This document shows, piece after piece, positions 46,714-55,221 of a stretch of DNA of 64,000 bases. Numbering within the stretch: position 1 is the first letter of the stretch; every line of letters starts with the position of its first letter. The position numbers and the translations under genes were made by a program. Below the pieces are notes generated by a model, which saw nothing but the letters and a program-made list of their open reading frames with translations, did not search any database and was not told where the DNA came from. Source of the DNA: Bradyrhizobium diazoefficiens (GTDB lineage: Bacteria > Pseudomonadota > Alphaproteobacteria > Rhizobiales > Xanthobacteraceae); NCBI RefSeq assembly GCF_016616235.1, contig NZ_CP067100.1, forward strand, positions 4,337,001 through 4,401,000. Direction: 5' to 3'.

Positions 46714-47721
46714 ATGCCGCCCGCCCTCCAAGCCATCATCGCCGCTCCAATCCGCTGGCTGACCTGGATTGGCGACCAGGGCACTCGCGCCGTGGCGACG
46801 GTGGTGTTCATCGCGGTCGCAGTGCCGCCGATCGGCGCGCTGCTGCGACCCTATCTCACCTGGGCGATCGTCGGCCTGCTCTGCATCTCGTTCATGCGCG
46901 TCGATCTCGCCGCGCTCTACGGCCATTTCCGCCGGCCCGCTTTGGTCGCGACCGCCACCGCATGGACCACGCTGGGTGTGCCCCTGATCGTCGGGCTGAT
47001 CGCCTGGGCGACCGGCTTCGACAACCGCGCCCCCGGCCTCTTCCTCGGCTTGATGCTGCAGGGCATGGCCTCACCGATGATGGCATCGCCCGCGCTCGCC
47101 GCCATGATGGGCCTCGATGCGACGCTGGTGCTGATCACGCTGGTGACCTCGACGGCGCTGGTGCCCTTCACCGCCACGCTGTTCGCCGGCCTGTTTCTCG
47201 GCGCCAAGCTCAGCGTCACCCCGCTGGCGCTGGGCCTCAAGCTGCTCGGCCTGCTGGCAGGCTCGCTGCTGGGCGCGACCATCATCCGGCGCCTCGCCGG
47301 CGCGGCGGCGATCCAGCGCCACAAGCGGCCGATCGACGGCATCAACATCATCATCCTGCTGGCATTCGCGTCCGCGATCATGGGCGATGTGGCCCACGAC
47401 GTGCTGACCGATCCGGTCGTCACGATCGGCGTCGCGCTGCTGGCCTTCGCGGTCTACTTCACGCTGCTGGCGGTGACGACGCTGATCTTCCGCCGCATCG
47501 GCTATGAGCGCGCGCTGGCGCTCGGCCTGATGGTGTCGCAGCGCAATCTCGGCCTGATGCTGGCTGCGACTGCCGGCGCGCTGCCGGCCACGACCTGGCT
47601 CTATTTCGCGATGACGCAGTTTCCGATCCACCTGTCGCCCTACATGCTGATGCCGATTGCGCGGCGATTGACCGCAAGGGCGGAGGTGTCCCGCATGGCG
47701 GTCCCGGGCAGCCCAATTTGA
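46714..47721 (+). CDS. BASS-family-like membrane transporter
   Basis: The 335-residue protein has about ten helices arranged like bile acid:sodium symporters. A segment GLMLQGMASPMMASPALAAMMG corresponds to the crossover helix and SQRNLGLMLAATAGALP to the second. Members move bile acids, pantothenate or other organic anions with sodium; the substrate here is unknown. ATG 46714 (MPPALQAI) is chosen; a TTG at 46642 would add 24 basic residues. It diverges from the DUF2155 gene and converges with ampR. Confidence 0.78.
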   Translation: MPPALQAIIAAPIRWLTWIGDQGTRAVATVVFIAVAVPPIGALLRPYLTWAIVGLLCISFMRVDLAALYGHFRRPALVATATAWTTLGVPLIVGLIAWATGFDNRAPGLFLGLMLQGMASPMMASPALAAMMGLDATLVLITLVTSTALVPFTATLFAGLFLGAKLSVTPLALGLKLLGLLAGSLLGATIIRRLAGAAAIQRHKRPIDGINIIILLAFASAIMGDVAHDVLTDPVVTIGVALLAFAVYFTLLAVTTLIFRRIGYERALALGLMVSQRNLGLMLAATAGALPATTWLYFAMTQFPIHLSPYMLMPIARRLTARAEVSRMAVPGSPI

Positions 47722-47767
47722 CGACTGCACAATGGCCTCGCTGGAAGCCACGGCAGACCCCGGCGCC

Positions 47768-48670
47768 TCATGGATTGCGCGGTCTCTTTTTCTTGCACTC
47801 TGCCAATATCCAGTCCCGGAACGCTTTCATCGCAGGCGAGAGCCTTTTTGATTTAAGCGACGTGAGCCAATAGGACCCCAAAAGGACCTGGCGGTCATAG
47901 GGACAAACCAACCGCTTGCGCGACAGATCGTCCGAAAACAACGCGACCGGCAGAAGCGCGACTCCGGCGCCCTGAGCTGCCGCATGCGCCAAAGAGACCG
48001 ACGAATCGAAGGTCGGACCGGTCATCCGCGGTTGCCTGCATTTGACCATCTCGAACCAGTGCGCCCACTCGCCCGGGCGATACGATCGCAACAGCACCTC
48101 CTTATGGAGGTCGACCGGATTTTTAAGGCGCTTCGCGACATCAGGCGCACACATCGGGGTGAAATGAGCCTCGATCAGAGGCTCGGCATTGGTCCCGTGC
48201 CACGCACCGTCGCCAAATCGAATGGCGTAGTCCAGTCCTTCGCCGCCAAGGTCCACACGGTTGTTGTTGGCAAAGATCCTGATATCGATATGCGGATGGC
48301 TCGAGGTGAAGCTCCCGATGCGCGGAAGGAGCCAGCCGGACGCGAACGTTCCGACCACGCCGATGGCGAGACTCTCGCGCATTCGACCGTTCTCGAACCG
48401 ATCCAGCACCTGACTGATCTGACTGAAGGCGCTCGATATTGCAGGCTGTAGCGCCTCGCCTTCTTCGGTGAGAGCAAGGCCGCGGGTCAGTCGCTTGAAA
48501 AGCCTGACGCGCAGGCTCTCTTCCAGAGTCCGCACCTGCTGGCTTACCGCGGCCTGCGACACCCGAAGTTCGAGACCGGCCTTGGTGAAGCTGAGATGGC
48601 GCGCAGCCGCTTCAAACGAGCGGAGCGCGTTCAGGGGCAGACTGGAAATGTCGGCGGGACGGCGGGCCAC
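47768..48670 (-). CDS. ampR: LysR-family regulator of the AmpR group
   Basis: The 300-residue protein opens with the AmpR-typical SLPLNALRSFEAAARHLSFTKAG and a winged HTH with VSQAAVSQQVRTLEE, followed by a periplasmic-binding-like effector domain. AmpR proteins sense muropeptides released when beta-lactams block wall synthesis and switch on the divergent beta-lactamase gene. The start is GTG 48670, 99 bp from the beta-lactamase start. The divergent layout fits this role exactly. Confidence 0.9.
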   Translation of the reverse strand: MARRPADISSLPLNALRSFEAAARHLSFTKAGLELRVSQAAVSQQVRTLEESLRVRLFKRLTRGLALTEEGEALQPAISSAFSQISQVLDRFENGRMRESLAIGVVGTFASGWLLPRIGSFTSSHPHIDIRIFANNNRVDLGGEGLDYAIRFGDGAWHGTNAEPLIEAHFTPMCAPDVAKRLKNPVDLHKEVLLRSYRPGEWAHWFEMVKCRQPRMTGPTFDSSVSLAHAAAQGAGVALLPVALFSDDLSRKRLVCPYDRQVLLGSYWLTSLKSKRLSPAMKAFRDWILAECKKKRPRNP

Positions 48671-48769
48671 GTCTGATCCAAGTTTTGCTTATGGATGGCC
48701 TTACGAACCATCGTTTGTCAATCGCTCGAGCCCGACGCAAAACCTTCCCGCTATTCACGGGAGTTTTCG

Positions 48770-49654
48770 GTGCTGACACGACGTCAATTCGCCTCATCAG
48801 CACTTGCGGTCGCGGGAAGTGTCTTTCTGCCCGATGTTTCGGCGGCTCCGCCAGGCGGAGCTGCACCGCTCATCGAGGCCATCAAGCAGTTGGAAGTGAA
48901 GAGTGGAGGTCGGCTCGGCGTCTCCGTGCTCGACACGACGACAGGCGTTCCGATCGATTACAAGGGAGACGAACGCTTTCCCCTGTGCAGCACATTCAAG
49001 GTCCTGGCTGCGGCAGCAATCCTCAAGGAGGCGGACGGCAAGCTGGAACGCCTCGAACGCCGCGTTCGTATCGAGCAGACCGACATCGTCGAGAACTCGC
49101 CCGTGACCCGCGAGCATGTCGGCGGAGAGGGAATGTCGCTCCGTGAACTCTGCGACGCCGCCATCACCAGGAGTGACAACACGGCCGGGAACGCACTTCT
49201 GAAAAATATCGGCGGCCCCGCCGGGCTGACCAGCTTTGCGCGGAGCCTCGGCGACAAGATGACGAGATTGGATCGGACCGAAACCGAACTGAATGAGGCA
49301 ACTCCAGGCGATCCCCGCGACACCACAACCCCGAATGCGATGGCCGCAAATTTCAGGCGCTTGCTGCTCGGTGACGTCCTGCTTCCGGAGGGCCGCGATC
49401 AACTCGTCAAATGGCTCATCGCGAACAAGACCGGTGATAGTCGGTTACGCGCCGGCCTGCCGCAGGGCTGGCGCGTGGGCGACAAGACCGGAGCAGGCGA
49501 ACATGGCACCACCAATGACGTCGCCATCGTGTGGCCGCCCGAGCGTTCGCCCCTCATCGTCGCGGTTTATCTCACCGGCGCCACGCTCGACCCGAATGGA
49601 CGAAACGATCTGATCGCATCCGTCGGACGGGAGGTCGGCAAGGCCTTTGGCTGA
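48770..49654 (+). CDS. Class A beta-lactamase with Tat-type signal peptide
   Basis: The 294-residue enzyme hydrolyses beta-lactams. Active-site motifs are all visible: Ser74-T-F-Lys77 (S70xxK), SDN at 135–137, ETELN at 171–175 (Glu166 region) and KTG at 239–241. The start GTG 48770 has GGGAG six nt upstream and gives MLTRRQFASSALAVAGSVF, a clear twin-arginine signal. A longer frame from ATG 48695 lacks such support. A Cys precedes the active serine (LCSTFK), as in CTX-M-type enzymes, but no matching Cys follows the KTG box. It is divergent from ampR. Confidence 0.93.
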   Translation: MLTRRQFASSALAVAGSVFLPDVSAAPPGGAAPLIEAIKQLEVKSGGRLGVSVLDTTTGVPIDYKGDERFPLCSTFKVLAAAAILKEADGKLERLERRVRIEQTDIVENSPVTREHVGGEGMSLRELCDAAITRSDNTAGNALLKNIGGPAGLTSFARSLGDKMTRLDRTETELNEATPGDPRDTTTPNAMAANFRRLLLGDVLLPEGRDQLVKWLIANKTGDSRLRAGLPQGWRVGDKTGAGEHGTTNDVAIVWPPERSPLIVAVYLTGATLDPNGRNDLIASVGREVGKAFG

Positions 49655-49673
49655 CAAATCGTGTGCTCGCGCC

Positions 49674-50618
49674 CTACCCCGCCCGCGCCGCACGGCGCAG
49701 CGCCTGCGGCGGCTGGCCGAAGGCGCGGATGAAGGCGCGCCGCATGCGCTCGGGATCGCGGAAGCCGGTCACTTCGGCGACGAGCTCGATCGCCTCGCGC
49801 GAGGACTGCACGCGCTCGCGCGCGACCTCGAGCCGCAGCCGCTCGATCGCCTTGGACGGCGTCGTGCCGGTCTCGGCGGCGAAGGCGCGGGCAAAATGCC
49901 GCGCGCTCATGCCGGCGCGATCGGCGAGGTCCTCGACCGTCAGCGGCGCGTCGAGGTTCTCGCGGGCCCAGGACAGCAATGCGCCGAAGCGGCCATTCGG
50001 CGCCTTCAACTCCAGCAGCGATGAGAATTGCGACTGGCCGCCGCTGCGGCGATGATAGAGCACGAGCTGGCGCGCGGTGACCCGCGCGATCTCCTCGCCG
50101 TGGTCCTCGGTGACCATCGCGAGCGCGAGGTCGATGCCGGCACTGATGCCGGCCGACGTCCAGACATTGCCGTCGCGGGTGAATATCTGGTCCGGCTCGA
50201 ACTTGATCTTCGGATAGCGCGCGACGAAATCGCGGGTGCGGCCCCAATGCGTAGTGGCGCGGCGACCGTCGAGCAGTCCGGCCTCGGCCAGCACATAGGC
50301 GCCCGAGCAGACACTCGCGACGCGAACGCCGCGCCTGGCCAGCCGCTGCACGAAGGCGAGCGTAGCGGGACAGCGCGCCGGGGCCGATACGCCCGCGCCG
50401 CCGGCGACAACCAGCGTCGTGATCGCGTTCGCCGATTTGAAGCCGCCCGCCATCATCTCGACGCCGGAGGACGAGCGCACGGCGCCTGCGTTCAGCGCCA
50501 GCACCCGCAGCGCGAGCGGCTTGCCGCTGGCGCGTGCTGCGATCTCGAACACCGAGATCGGGCCCGCCGCATCGAGCAGCTGGAAGTCCGGGAAGATCAG
50601 GATGCCGATCATGGTCAT
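49674..50618 (-). CDS. GlxA-type transcriptional regulator (DJ-1/PfpI + AraC)
   Basis: The 314-residue protein has a DJ-1/PfpI-like domain (residues 1–~185, nucleophile-elbow Cys in VASVCSGAYVLAEAGLL) and a C-terminal AraC HTH pair with LADRAGMSARHFARAFAAET and VAEVTGFRDPERMRRAF. Such regulators usually activate nearby catabolic genes. The divergent neighbour encodes a stand-alone DJ-1/PfpI enzyme, and an exact 11-bp direct repeat lies between them. ATG 50618 or 50612 may be the start. It converges with the beta-lactamase gene. Confidence 0.9.
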   Translation of the reverse strand: MTMIGILIFPDFQLLDAAGPISVFEIAARASGKPLALRVLALNAGAVRSSSGVEMMAGGFKSANAITTLVVAGGAGVSAPARCPATLAFVQRLARRGVRVASVCSGAYVLAEAGLLDGRRATTHWGRTRDFVARYPKIKFEPDQIFTRDGNVWTSAGISAGIDLALAMVTEDHGEEIARVTARQLVLYHRRSGGQSQFSSLLELKAPNGRFGALLSWARENLDAPLTVEDLADRAGMSARHFARAFAAETGTTPSKAIERLRLEVARERVQSSREAIELVAEVTGFRDPERMRRAFIRAFGQPPQALRRAARAG

Positions 50619-50637
50619 GTCCGAAAGTGAGGGAAAT

Positions 50638-50673
50638 ATGCCATTTTGGACAGGAGAGCATCATGCCATTTTG
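50638..50673. promoter_or_regulatory. 11-bp direct repeat between divergent DJ-1/PfpI genes
   Basis: ATGCCATTTTG occurs exactly at 50638–50648 and 50663–50673, 25 bp apart. Direct repeats spaced by about two helical turns are typical operators of AraC-family proteins. Confidence 0.6.
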
Positions 50674-50703
50674 CGCCCGTCAAGCTCTTCATTGGAGGTC
50701 CTC

Positions 50704-51390
50704 ATGTCGGCACCGCTCCAGATCGGTCTCCTGGTGTTTCCACGTGTCACCCAGCTCGACTTCACCGGTCCCTTGCAGGTGTTTTCATCAGTCCCCGGCG
50801 CGGCCGTGCACCTGATCTGGAAGACGCTCGATCCGGTGCCGAGCGATTCCGTACTGATGCTGACGCCGACGGTGACATTCGCCGACTGCCCGCAACTCGA
50901 TGTGATCTGCATTCCCGGCGGCTTCGGCACCGACGCTCTCCTCAATGACGAGGAGACAATCGACTTCGTCCGCAAGCAGGCATCGGGCGCCAAATTCGTC
51001 ACGTCCGTCTGCACGGGATCGCTGGTGCTGGGCGCGGCCGGGCTCTTGAAAGGCTACAATGCCGCGACCCATTGGAGTGCAATGGAGATGCTGGCGTTGT
51101 TCGGTGCGACCCCGACCAAGACGCGGGTCTGCGTCGATCGAAATCGGGTGACCGGCGGCGGTGTCACCGCTGGAATCGATTTCGCGCTGACGCTGGTGTC
51201 GCTGCTGGTCGGCCGCACCACGGCCGAGGCCGTGCAGCTCCGCCTCGAATATAATCCCGCGCCGCCCTTCAATGCCGGCTCGCCCGATACCGCACCGGCC
51301 GAAGTGCTCGCGCTCATGAAGGAGCGGGTCGCACCATTCCAGGCGCGGCGTCTCGATGCTGCCAGGCGCGCAGCCGAGCGGTTGAGGTAA
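50704..51390 (+). CDS. DJ-1/PfpI family protein, isonitrile hydratase-like
   Basis: The 228-residue protein is a single DJ-1/PfpI domain with the conserved Asp/Glu region (QLDFTGPLQVFS), the nucleophile Cys in VTSVCTGSLVLGAAGLLKG and the following His in NAATHWS. This resembles isonitrile hydratase (InhA), which hydrates isonitriles to N-substituted formamides, but cyclohexyl isocyanide hydratase and uncharacterised relatives look the same. ATG 50704 has GGAGG 5 nt upstream. It diverges from the GlxA-type regulator gene. Confidence 0.85.
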   Translation: MSAPLQIGLLVFPRVTQLDFTGPLQVFSSVPGAAVHLIWKTLDPVPSDSVLMLTPTVTFADCPQLDVICIPGGFGTDALLNDEETIDFVRKQASGAKFVTSVCTGSLVLGAAGLLKGYNAATHWSAMEMLALFGATPTKTRVCVDRNRVTGGGVTAGIDFALTLVSLLVGRTTAEAVQLRLEYNPAPPFNAGSPDTAPAEVLALMKERVAPFQARRLDAARRAAERLR

Positions 51391-51400
51391 TCTCGGCTGG

Positions 51401-51527
51401 CGTGTCCCGGACGCGCTGCAGCGCTCTTGCGCTGCCGGGACCCATCGCGGGACGGATTTCGCTGCAAAGTGGGCCCCGGCTCTGCAGCGCACCGCTGAAG
51501 AAGCGCTGCGCCTGCGTCCGGGGCACG
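51401..51527. repeat. 127-bp imperfect fold-back element
   Basis: The outer arms CGTGTCCCGGACGC (51401) and GCGTCCGGGGCACG (ending 51527) pair with one mismatch. Inner blocks CCGGGACCCAT and TGGGCCCCGG also pair with one mismatch. The sequence style matches short palindromic repeats known between Bradyrhizobium genes. Confidence 0.65.
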
Positions 51528-51548
51528 GAGACTTTCACCCAACAAGAA

Positions 51549-51580
51549 AAAGGCCGCCCGGTTTCCCAGGCGGCCTTTCC
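51549..51580 (+). terminator. Intrinsic terminator
   Basis: AAAGGCCGCC and GGCGGCCTTT form a 10-bp stem around a 10-nt loop, with A- and T-rich flanks, so it can work for both directions. Confidence 0.75.
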
Positions 51581-51871
51581 TGTCTCACGGCGGCGCACAT
51601 TCCCATCGGGCGATTTCGGAACTTCAAGACCGGGGGCCTATCTCCCGATCGAGTCCTTACTCGGCGGCCGCTGCATCTCGGGGCAGTCGCGAACTGTTGC
51701 CCGAACCGAACGCGATGGTCTCCCATCTCCGTAAGATGGGATCATTGAGCCGCAATGCCGGGGCCGCTGCAACGAGCGCGCAGGCGCCATCCCCGCTGTT
51801 CCCGTTGTCCACAGCGGCGTCGGGCGGATGCGGGTGCATCCAACCGGATGATAAGGATTGCGTCCGGACGG

Positions 51872-52279
51872 CTAGCCGGGCGTCCAGGGCTGATAGTCGC
51901 CGGTCGCCTTCGGCCGCCGGCCGCTGGCGAGCGTCGAGCCCGAGGGGCGGTAGGCCTTGGGCGTGCCGGTGAGATTCGGCTGGTGCGGCTTTTCCCACTC
52001 CCGCGGCTGGTAGTTGATCGCGGTCGGCGGGGTGTCGACGACATGATGAATCCAGCCGTGCCAGGACGGCGGAATGCGGCTCGCCTCGGCATAGCCGTTA
52101 TAGATCACCCAGCGCCGCTCGAAGCCGAGTGTCGGATCGATCTCCCCGCCGCGGGTGCGATAATAGCGGTTGCCCTGCTCGTCCTCACCGACCAGCTCGC
52201 CGTAGCGGCTGGTCCAGAGCTGGGTGCCAAATGTCTGGCCATTCCACCAGGTGAAGAACTTCAGAAAGAATTGTTTCAT
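51872..52279 (-). CDS. NADH:ubiquinone oxidoreductase accessory subunit NDUFA12
   Basis: The 135-residue protein begins MKQFFLKFFTWWNGQTFGTQ. It has the NDUFA12 core YGELVGEDEQGNRYYRTRGG and RRWVIYNGYAEASRIPPSWHGWIH, then a Pro-rich tail. It is an accessory subunit of respiratory complex I in alphaproteobacteria and mitochondria. ATG 52279 gives the normal length; the frame is open 16 codons further. It is in the same conserved neighbourhood as aat and DUF2155, but separated from them by the beta-lactamase and DJ-1 genes. Confidence 0.95.
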   Translation of the reverse strand: MKQFFLKFFTWWNGQTFGTQLWTSRYGELVGEDEQGNRYYRTRGGEIDPTLGFERRWVIYNGYAEASRIPPSWHGWIHHVVDTPPTAINYQPREWEKPHQPNLTGTPKAYRPSGSTLASGRRPKATGDYQPWTPG

Positions 52280-52525
52280 GCGGCAAGGGCCCTGCTTCGT
52301 CGGGCCCTGATGCCATCCGGACGGCAAAATGTCCAGTTCGGCCGGCGGGCCCGTGCCCTTCGCAAATGCCGTGCTCCGCGCCGCCGGCGGCGCCGCAAAT
52401 CGGTCTCGATCCGTTCATGCCCGGTACAGCGGCGAGGTGAGACGCTTCGCGACAGGCGCAAACCAGCGTGATCCCAGGAACTACCTCTGTTTCATCGGGT
52501 TGGCTTTCGGGAAAGGAGTTCGATC

Positions 52526-53188
52526 ATGAACAGTCTGAAGGTTTTGAGTGCCACCGCGGCAGTGGCGTTGATGCTTCCGTTGGCAAGCCCTAGCTTCGCC
52601 CAGGTCCAGGGCGGTCGCGGGGGTGGCGGCGGCGGTGCCCATTTCGGCGGTGGCGGTGGCGGCGTCCATGTCGGCGGTGGCGGCGGAGGCGCTCACTTCG
52701 GTGGTGGCGGCTTTGGCGGCGGTGCCCGCATGGGCGGCGGCGGCTTCAGCGCTGGCCCACGGGTCGGTGGCGGTGGCGGCAGTTTCGCGGGTGGCGCAGC
52801 CATGCGCCCGAGCGCCGGTGTTGCCATGCGCCCAAGCGCGGGAGGTACGTTTAGCGGCGGCGGCCGGTTCGCAGCTGCGGGCGGCAACTGGCAGGGCGGC
52901 AGCGGCAATTGGAGCGGTCACCGCTGGCATCATCGCGGCGGCGGCTTCTGGCCTGGCTTCGCGGCAGGCGCCGCGATCGGCGGCCTCGGCTCCTACGCCT
53001 ATTACGGCGGCGGCTACTACGATGATCCCTACTACTACGGCGACACCTATTATGATGAGCCGTCAGTCGCGGTGGTACCCGACACCGGCGGCGACTCCGC
53101 TGCCTATTGCGCGCAGCGCTACCAATCGTACGACCCGGCCTCGGGCACCTATCTCGGCTATGACGGCCTGCGCCATCCCTGCCCGTAA
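52526..53188 (+). CDS. BA14K family protein, exported, Gly-rich
   Basis: The 220-residue protein has a signal peptide (SATAAVALMLPLASPSFAQ) and about 110 residues of glycine-rich repeats. A short Trp/His segment (NWSGHRWHHRGGGFW), a helix (FAAGAAIGGLGSYAYYGG) and the BA14K motif AYCAQRYQSYDPASGTYLG near the C-terminus follow. BA14K proteins are membrane-linked and were first described as immunoreactive lectin-like proteins in Brucella. ATG 52526 has AAAGGAG 8 nt upstream. A sequence differing by one base from the EcfG consensus (GGAAC, 16 nt, GGTT, 52477–52501) ends about 25 nt before the start. Confidence 0.88.
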   Translation: MNSLKVLSATAAVALMLPLASPSFAQVQGGRGGGGGGAHFGGGGGGVHVGGGGGGAHFGGGGFGGGARMGGGGFSAGPRVGGGGGSFAGGAAMRPSAGVAMRPSAGGTFSGGGRFAAAGGNWQGGSGNWSGHRWHHRGGGFWPGFAAGAAIGGLGSYAYYGGGYYDDPYYYGDTYYDEPSVAVVPDTGGDSAAYCAQRYQSYDPASGTYLGYDGLRHPCP

Positions 53189-53210
53189 GGCAGCATGAAA
53201 AGACCATTTC

Positions 53211-53239
53211 CCGGGCGGCGACTGATCGTCGCCGCCCGG
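53211..53239 (+). terminator. Hairpin after the BA14K gene
   Basis: CCGGGCGGCGAC and GTCGCCGCCCGG form a perfect 12-bp stem around TGATC, 22 nt after the stop. No T-run follows; it may also serve the convergent minus-strand gene. Confidence 0.65.
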
Positions 53240-53252
53240 TGTTCGGGCCACC

Positions 53253-53468
53253 TCACGGCATCCTCAGCCTTCGATACAGTTCGAGCCAGCGCCGCTCGCG
53301 CCCCGTCAGCGGCTGCCCCTCGAACGACCACGCCGGATGCCCCTCCTCGTCGAGCGGCGCCGTGGCATCCAGCCGTTCGAACTCCGCAAGCTCCTCCGGC
53401 GTCGGACGAGCAACAGCCGCTATCGCCACGGATGCGCGACGACCGGCCTCGTGCGATCCCTTCGGCAT
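53253..53468 (-). CDS. Hypothetical protein (71 aa)
   Basis: The ORF starts at ATG 53468, overlapping the stop of the upstream membrane-protein gene (TGATG), which suggests coupled translation. The product is soluble and charged, with TPEELAEFERLDATAPLDEE and an Arg-rich end RERRWLELYRRLRMP. I do not recognise a family. Its likely job is tied to the small membrane protein before it. Confidence 0.55.
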   Translation of the reverse strand: MPKGSHEAGRRASVAIAAVARPTPEELAEFERLDATAPLDEEGHPAWSFEGQPLTGRERRWLELYRRLRMP

Positions 53469-53764
53469 CACGCAATCCCTGACCGGCGCGGCAAATACCG
53501 GGTCGCGTTCGGATCGCCGTCCCGCCGATTGCCAGCGTCTTCGCGCAACGCACCGATCAGCCTGATGATGTTCACGGGAATCAGCGCGCCATGGAGGATC
53601 GCGATCGGTGCAAGATGAAGCGCGACGGCATAGGTGAGGAAGGCGACATTACTACAGAGCGCGACCAGCCGCAGCGGCACCATGCGGCGCATGTAGAAGG
53701 TCAGGAACACCAGCGACGAGGCGATGTAGCCAGCCACTTCCACCCACCGCACGGCAGACCTCAT
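53468..53764 (-). CDS. Small membrane protein, CBU_0592-like
   Basis: The 98-residue protein has three hydrophobic segments (VEVAGYIASSLVFLTFYM, LRLVALCSNVAFLTYAVAL, LAPIAILHGALIPVNIIRL), the layout I associate with the CBU_0592 type and with the membrane part of some cyclic-nucleotide-binding proteins. The start at ATG 53764 is chosen; ATG 53785 is possible. One of four related palindromes lies 81 nt upstream, just after the luxR stop, so it may be a regulon member as well as being read from luxR. Confidence 0.65.
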   Translation of the reverse strand: MRSAVRWVEVAGYIASSLVFLTFYMRRMVPLRLVALCSNVAFLTYAVALHLAPIAILHGALIPVNIIRLIGALREDAGNRRDGDPNATRYLPRRSGIA

Positions 53765-53845
53765 TGCGATTTCATCCGGCCGCATCGGGCACGAGCGGCG
53801 CGGACTTGCTTCGGCACGGAATTTAGCGGATCGCGATATCCGCCG

Positions 53846-53867
53846 TCTTCACCCGGGCGGGTGAGGC
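53846..53867. promoter_or_regulatory. LuxR-type palindrome, copy a
   Basis: Arms TCTTCACCCG and CGGGTGAGGC around GG; 8 of 10 pairs match. It is 81 nt upstream of the small membrane protein start (53764). Confidence 0.6.
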
Positions 53868-53868
53868 A

Positions 53869-55008
53869 TCACTGTTCCTGGTCCGCTTCCCCGATCCGCA
53901 CGCTGCCAATCGATGCGATCAGCCCGGCGAGTTCTGCCTGCCGTCCCGTCGCAGTCTTGGCGAAGACGCGGCGCAGATGCGTCTTGATGGTGTTGGGAGA
54001 CAGCTTCAGCGATTGCGCGGTCTCCAGGACGGTGTTGCCGGAGGACGCCGCGAGCGCCACCCGCGCCTCGGCGTGGGTTAGGCCGTAGGCGTCCATGATC
54101 TGCCCGAGCGGGATCGAGCGCCGCTTGGCTGGATCGACGACGAACAGCAGCACGGCGGCATCCTTGACGCCGGCATCCGAGAGCCGCCCGAGATCCTTGC
54201 TCCGGATCGCGGAGACGAGGATGGTCAGAAGGCGGCCGTCGAGCTGGCGCGGCAAGCTCATGGTGCCGCCAGCAGCCCCCTGCAGCGCGGAGCGGATCAG
54301 CTCATTCAGCCGCTGCGAATGCGCCGACGAATGGGTCCCGACAGACTGGTGTAGCCGCAGCACGCCTTCCTCCGCCATGCGGCGGGCGGCGGCATTGACG
54401 AACAGCACCCGCGCCTTGCGATCGAGCACGGCGATGCCATCAGCAAGCCGATCCAGGACGTCGAATGCTGCTTGCTGCATGGCGAGGTAGCCGTCGATCC
54501 GAAACCCGAGCGTCACCGACCTGCACAGATGCGGCGACAACCATTCCAAAAGCCGCTGCTCGTCGGGATCGAACATGCCCCGACGCGCGCTGCGACACAT
54601 GTTGAACGCGGCGCGAAAGTCGTCGCGCGCCGCCAGCGCGATCATTCCGTTGTGGGCGATCTCCTGCGGCCGCAACACCTCATCAAAGAACGCGGACCGC
54701 TGAAGCTCCCCGAGCGAGACCGCTTCATCCGACAGCACCAGCCGTCCTGTCGGCTGGCTTTCCATGTAACGCGACCACGGATTCTGCATATGCCGCTCCT
54801 GGTAGGCGCGGTTGCACTCTTCGTTCAGGCGACCGTTGAAATCGAAGTAAATCCGTTGCGCGGTGTAGGACTGACCGAACAGGATGCCGCCCTCACTATG
54901 CGTGAGATCGGCGACCGCCGTGAGCGCATGCGGCCACAGATCGTTATCGGCCGCGGCGTCGTAGATCAGGTCGAGAATCTTCTCGATCTTGTCACTGGAG
55001 AAATTCAC
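53869..55008 (-). CDS. LuxR family transcriptional regulator
   Basis: The 379-residue protein starts at GTG 55008 with AGGGAG six nt upstream. The N-terminal ~200 residues are a sensor part of unknown fold (KILDLIYDAAADNDLWPHAL). A PAS-like part follows around ADGIAVLDRKARVLFVNAAA. A C-terminal LuxR HTH carries LTHAEARVALAASSGNTVLE and LSPNTIKTHLRRVFAKT. This type is common in Bradyrhizobium, often with unknown signals. A perfect 22-bp palindrome 92 nt upstream suggests autoregulation. Frames starting further upstream (to 55221) read through this element and are rejected. Confidence 0.88.
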   Translation of the reverse strand: MNFSSDKIEKILDLIYDAAADNDLWPHALTAVADLTHSEGGILFGQSYTAQRIYFDFNGRLNEECNRAYQERHMQNPWSRYMESQPTGRLVLSDEAVSLGELQRSAFFDEVLRPQEIAHNGMIALAARDDFRAAFNMCRSARRGMFDPDEQRLLEWLSPHLCRSVTLGFRIDGYLAMQQAAFDVLDRLADGIAVLDRKARVLFVNAAARRMAEEGVLRLHQSVGTHSSAHSQRLNELIRSALQGAAGGTMSLPRQLDGRLLTILVSAIRSKDLGRLSDAGVKDAAVLLFVVDPAKRRSIPLGQIMDAYGLTHAEARVALAASSGNTVLETAQSLKLSPNTIKTHLRRVFAKTATGRQAELAGLIASIGSVRIGEADQEQ

Positions 55009-55100
55009 GGCACTCTCCCTGCCTGAGGCTGCCGACAGCCGACGGCCGTCCGCGCAATCTAGGGCGGTATCATGATGATACGGCGACTCGCGGCAGCGAG

Positions 55101-55122
55101 GCCTCACCCGACCGGGTGAGGC
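55101..55122. promoter_or_regulatory. LuxR-type palindrome, copy b (perfect)
   Basis: GCCTCACCCG and CGGGTGAGGC are perfectly complementary 10-nt arms around AC. It lies 92 nt upstream of the luxR start (55008). Confidence 0.75.
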
Positions 55123-55221
55123 AGGGTTGATGTCGGTCAAATATCCGTTTTCAATCTCCTTTCGACGGCGACATCCCTGCTCATCACGCTGGTCGGTTGT
55201 CCGCTCTAAGCACATATTCAA

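Larger units (their letters stand above)
51391..51871. other. 481-bp gap: fold-back element, terminator, otherwise empty
   Basis: It holds a 127-bp fold-back element and a terminator (both listed). Beyond 51580 I see only a small hairpin with arms CCCATCT (51722–51728) and AGATGGG (51734–51740) and a doubtful 60-codon minus-strand ORF ending at 51657. Confidence 0.6.

Noticed and set aside
51657..51839. 60-codon minus-strand ORF downstream of the NDUFA12 gene
   Set aside because: Weak start context and no recognisable sequence; kept only as a possibility in the gap description.
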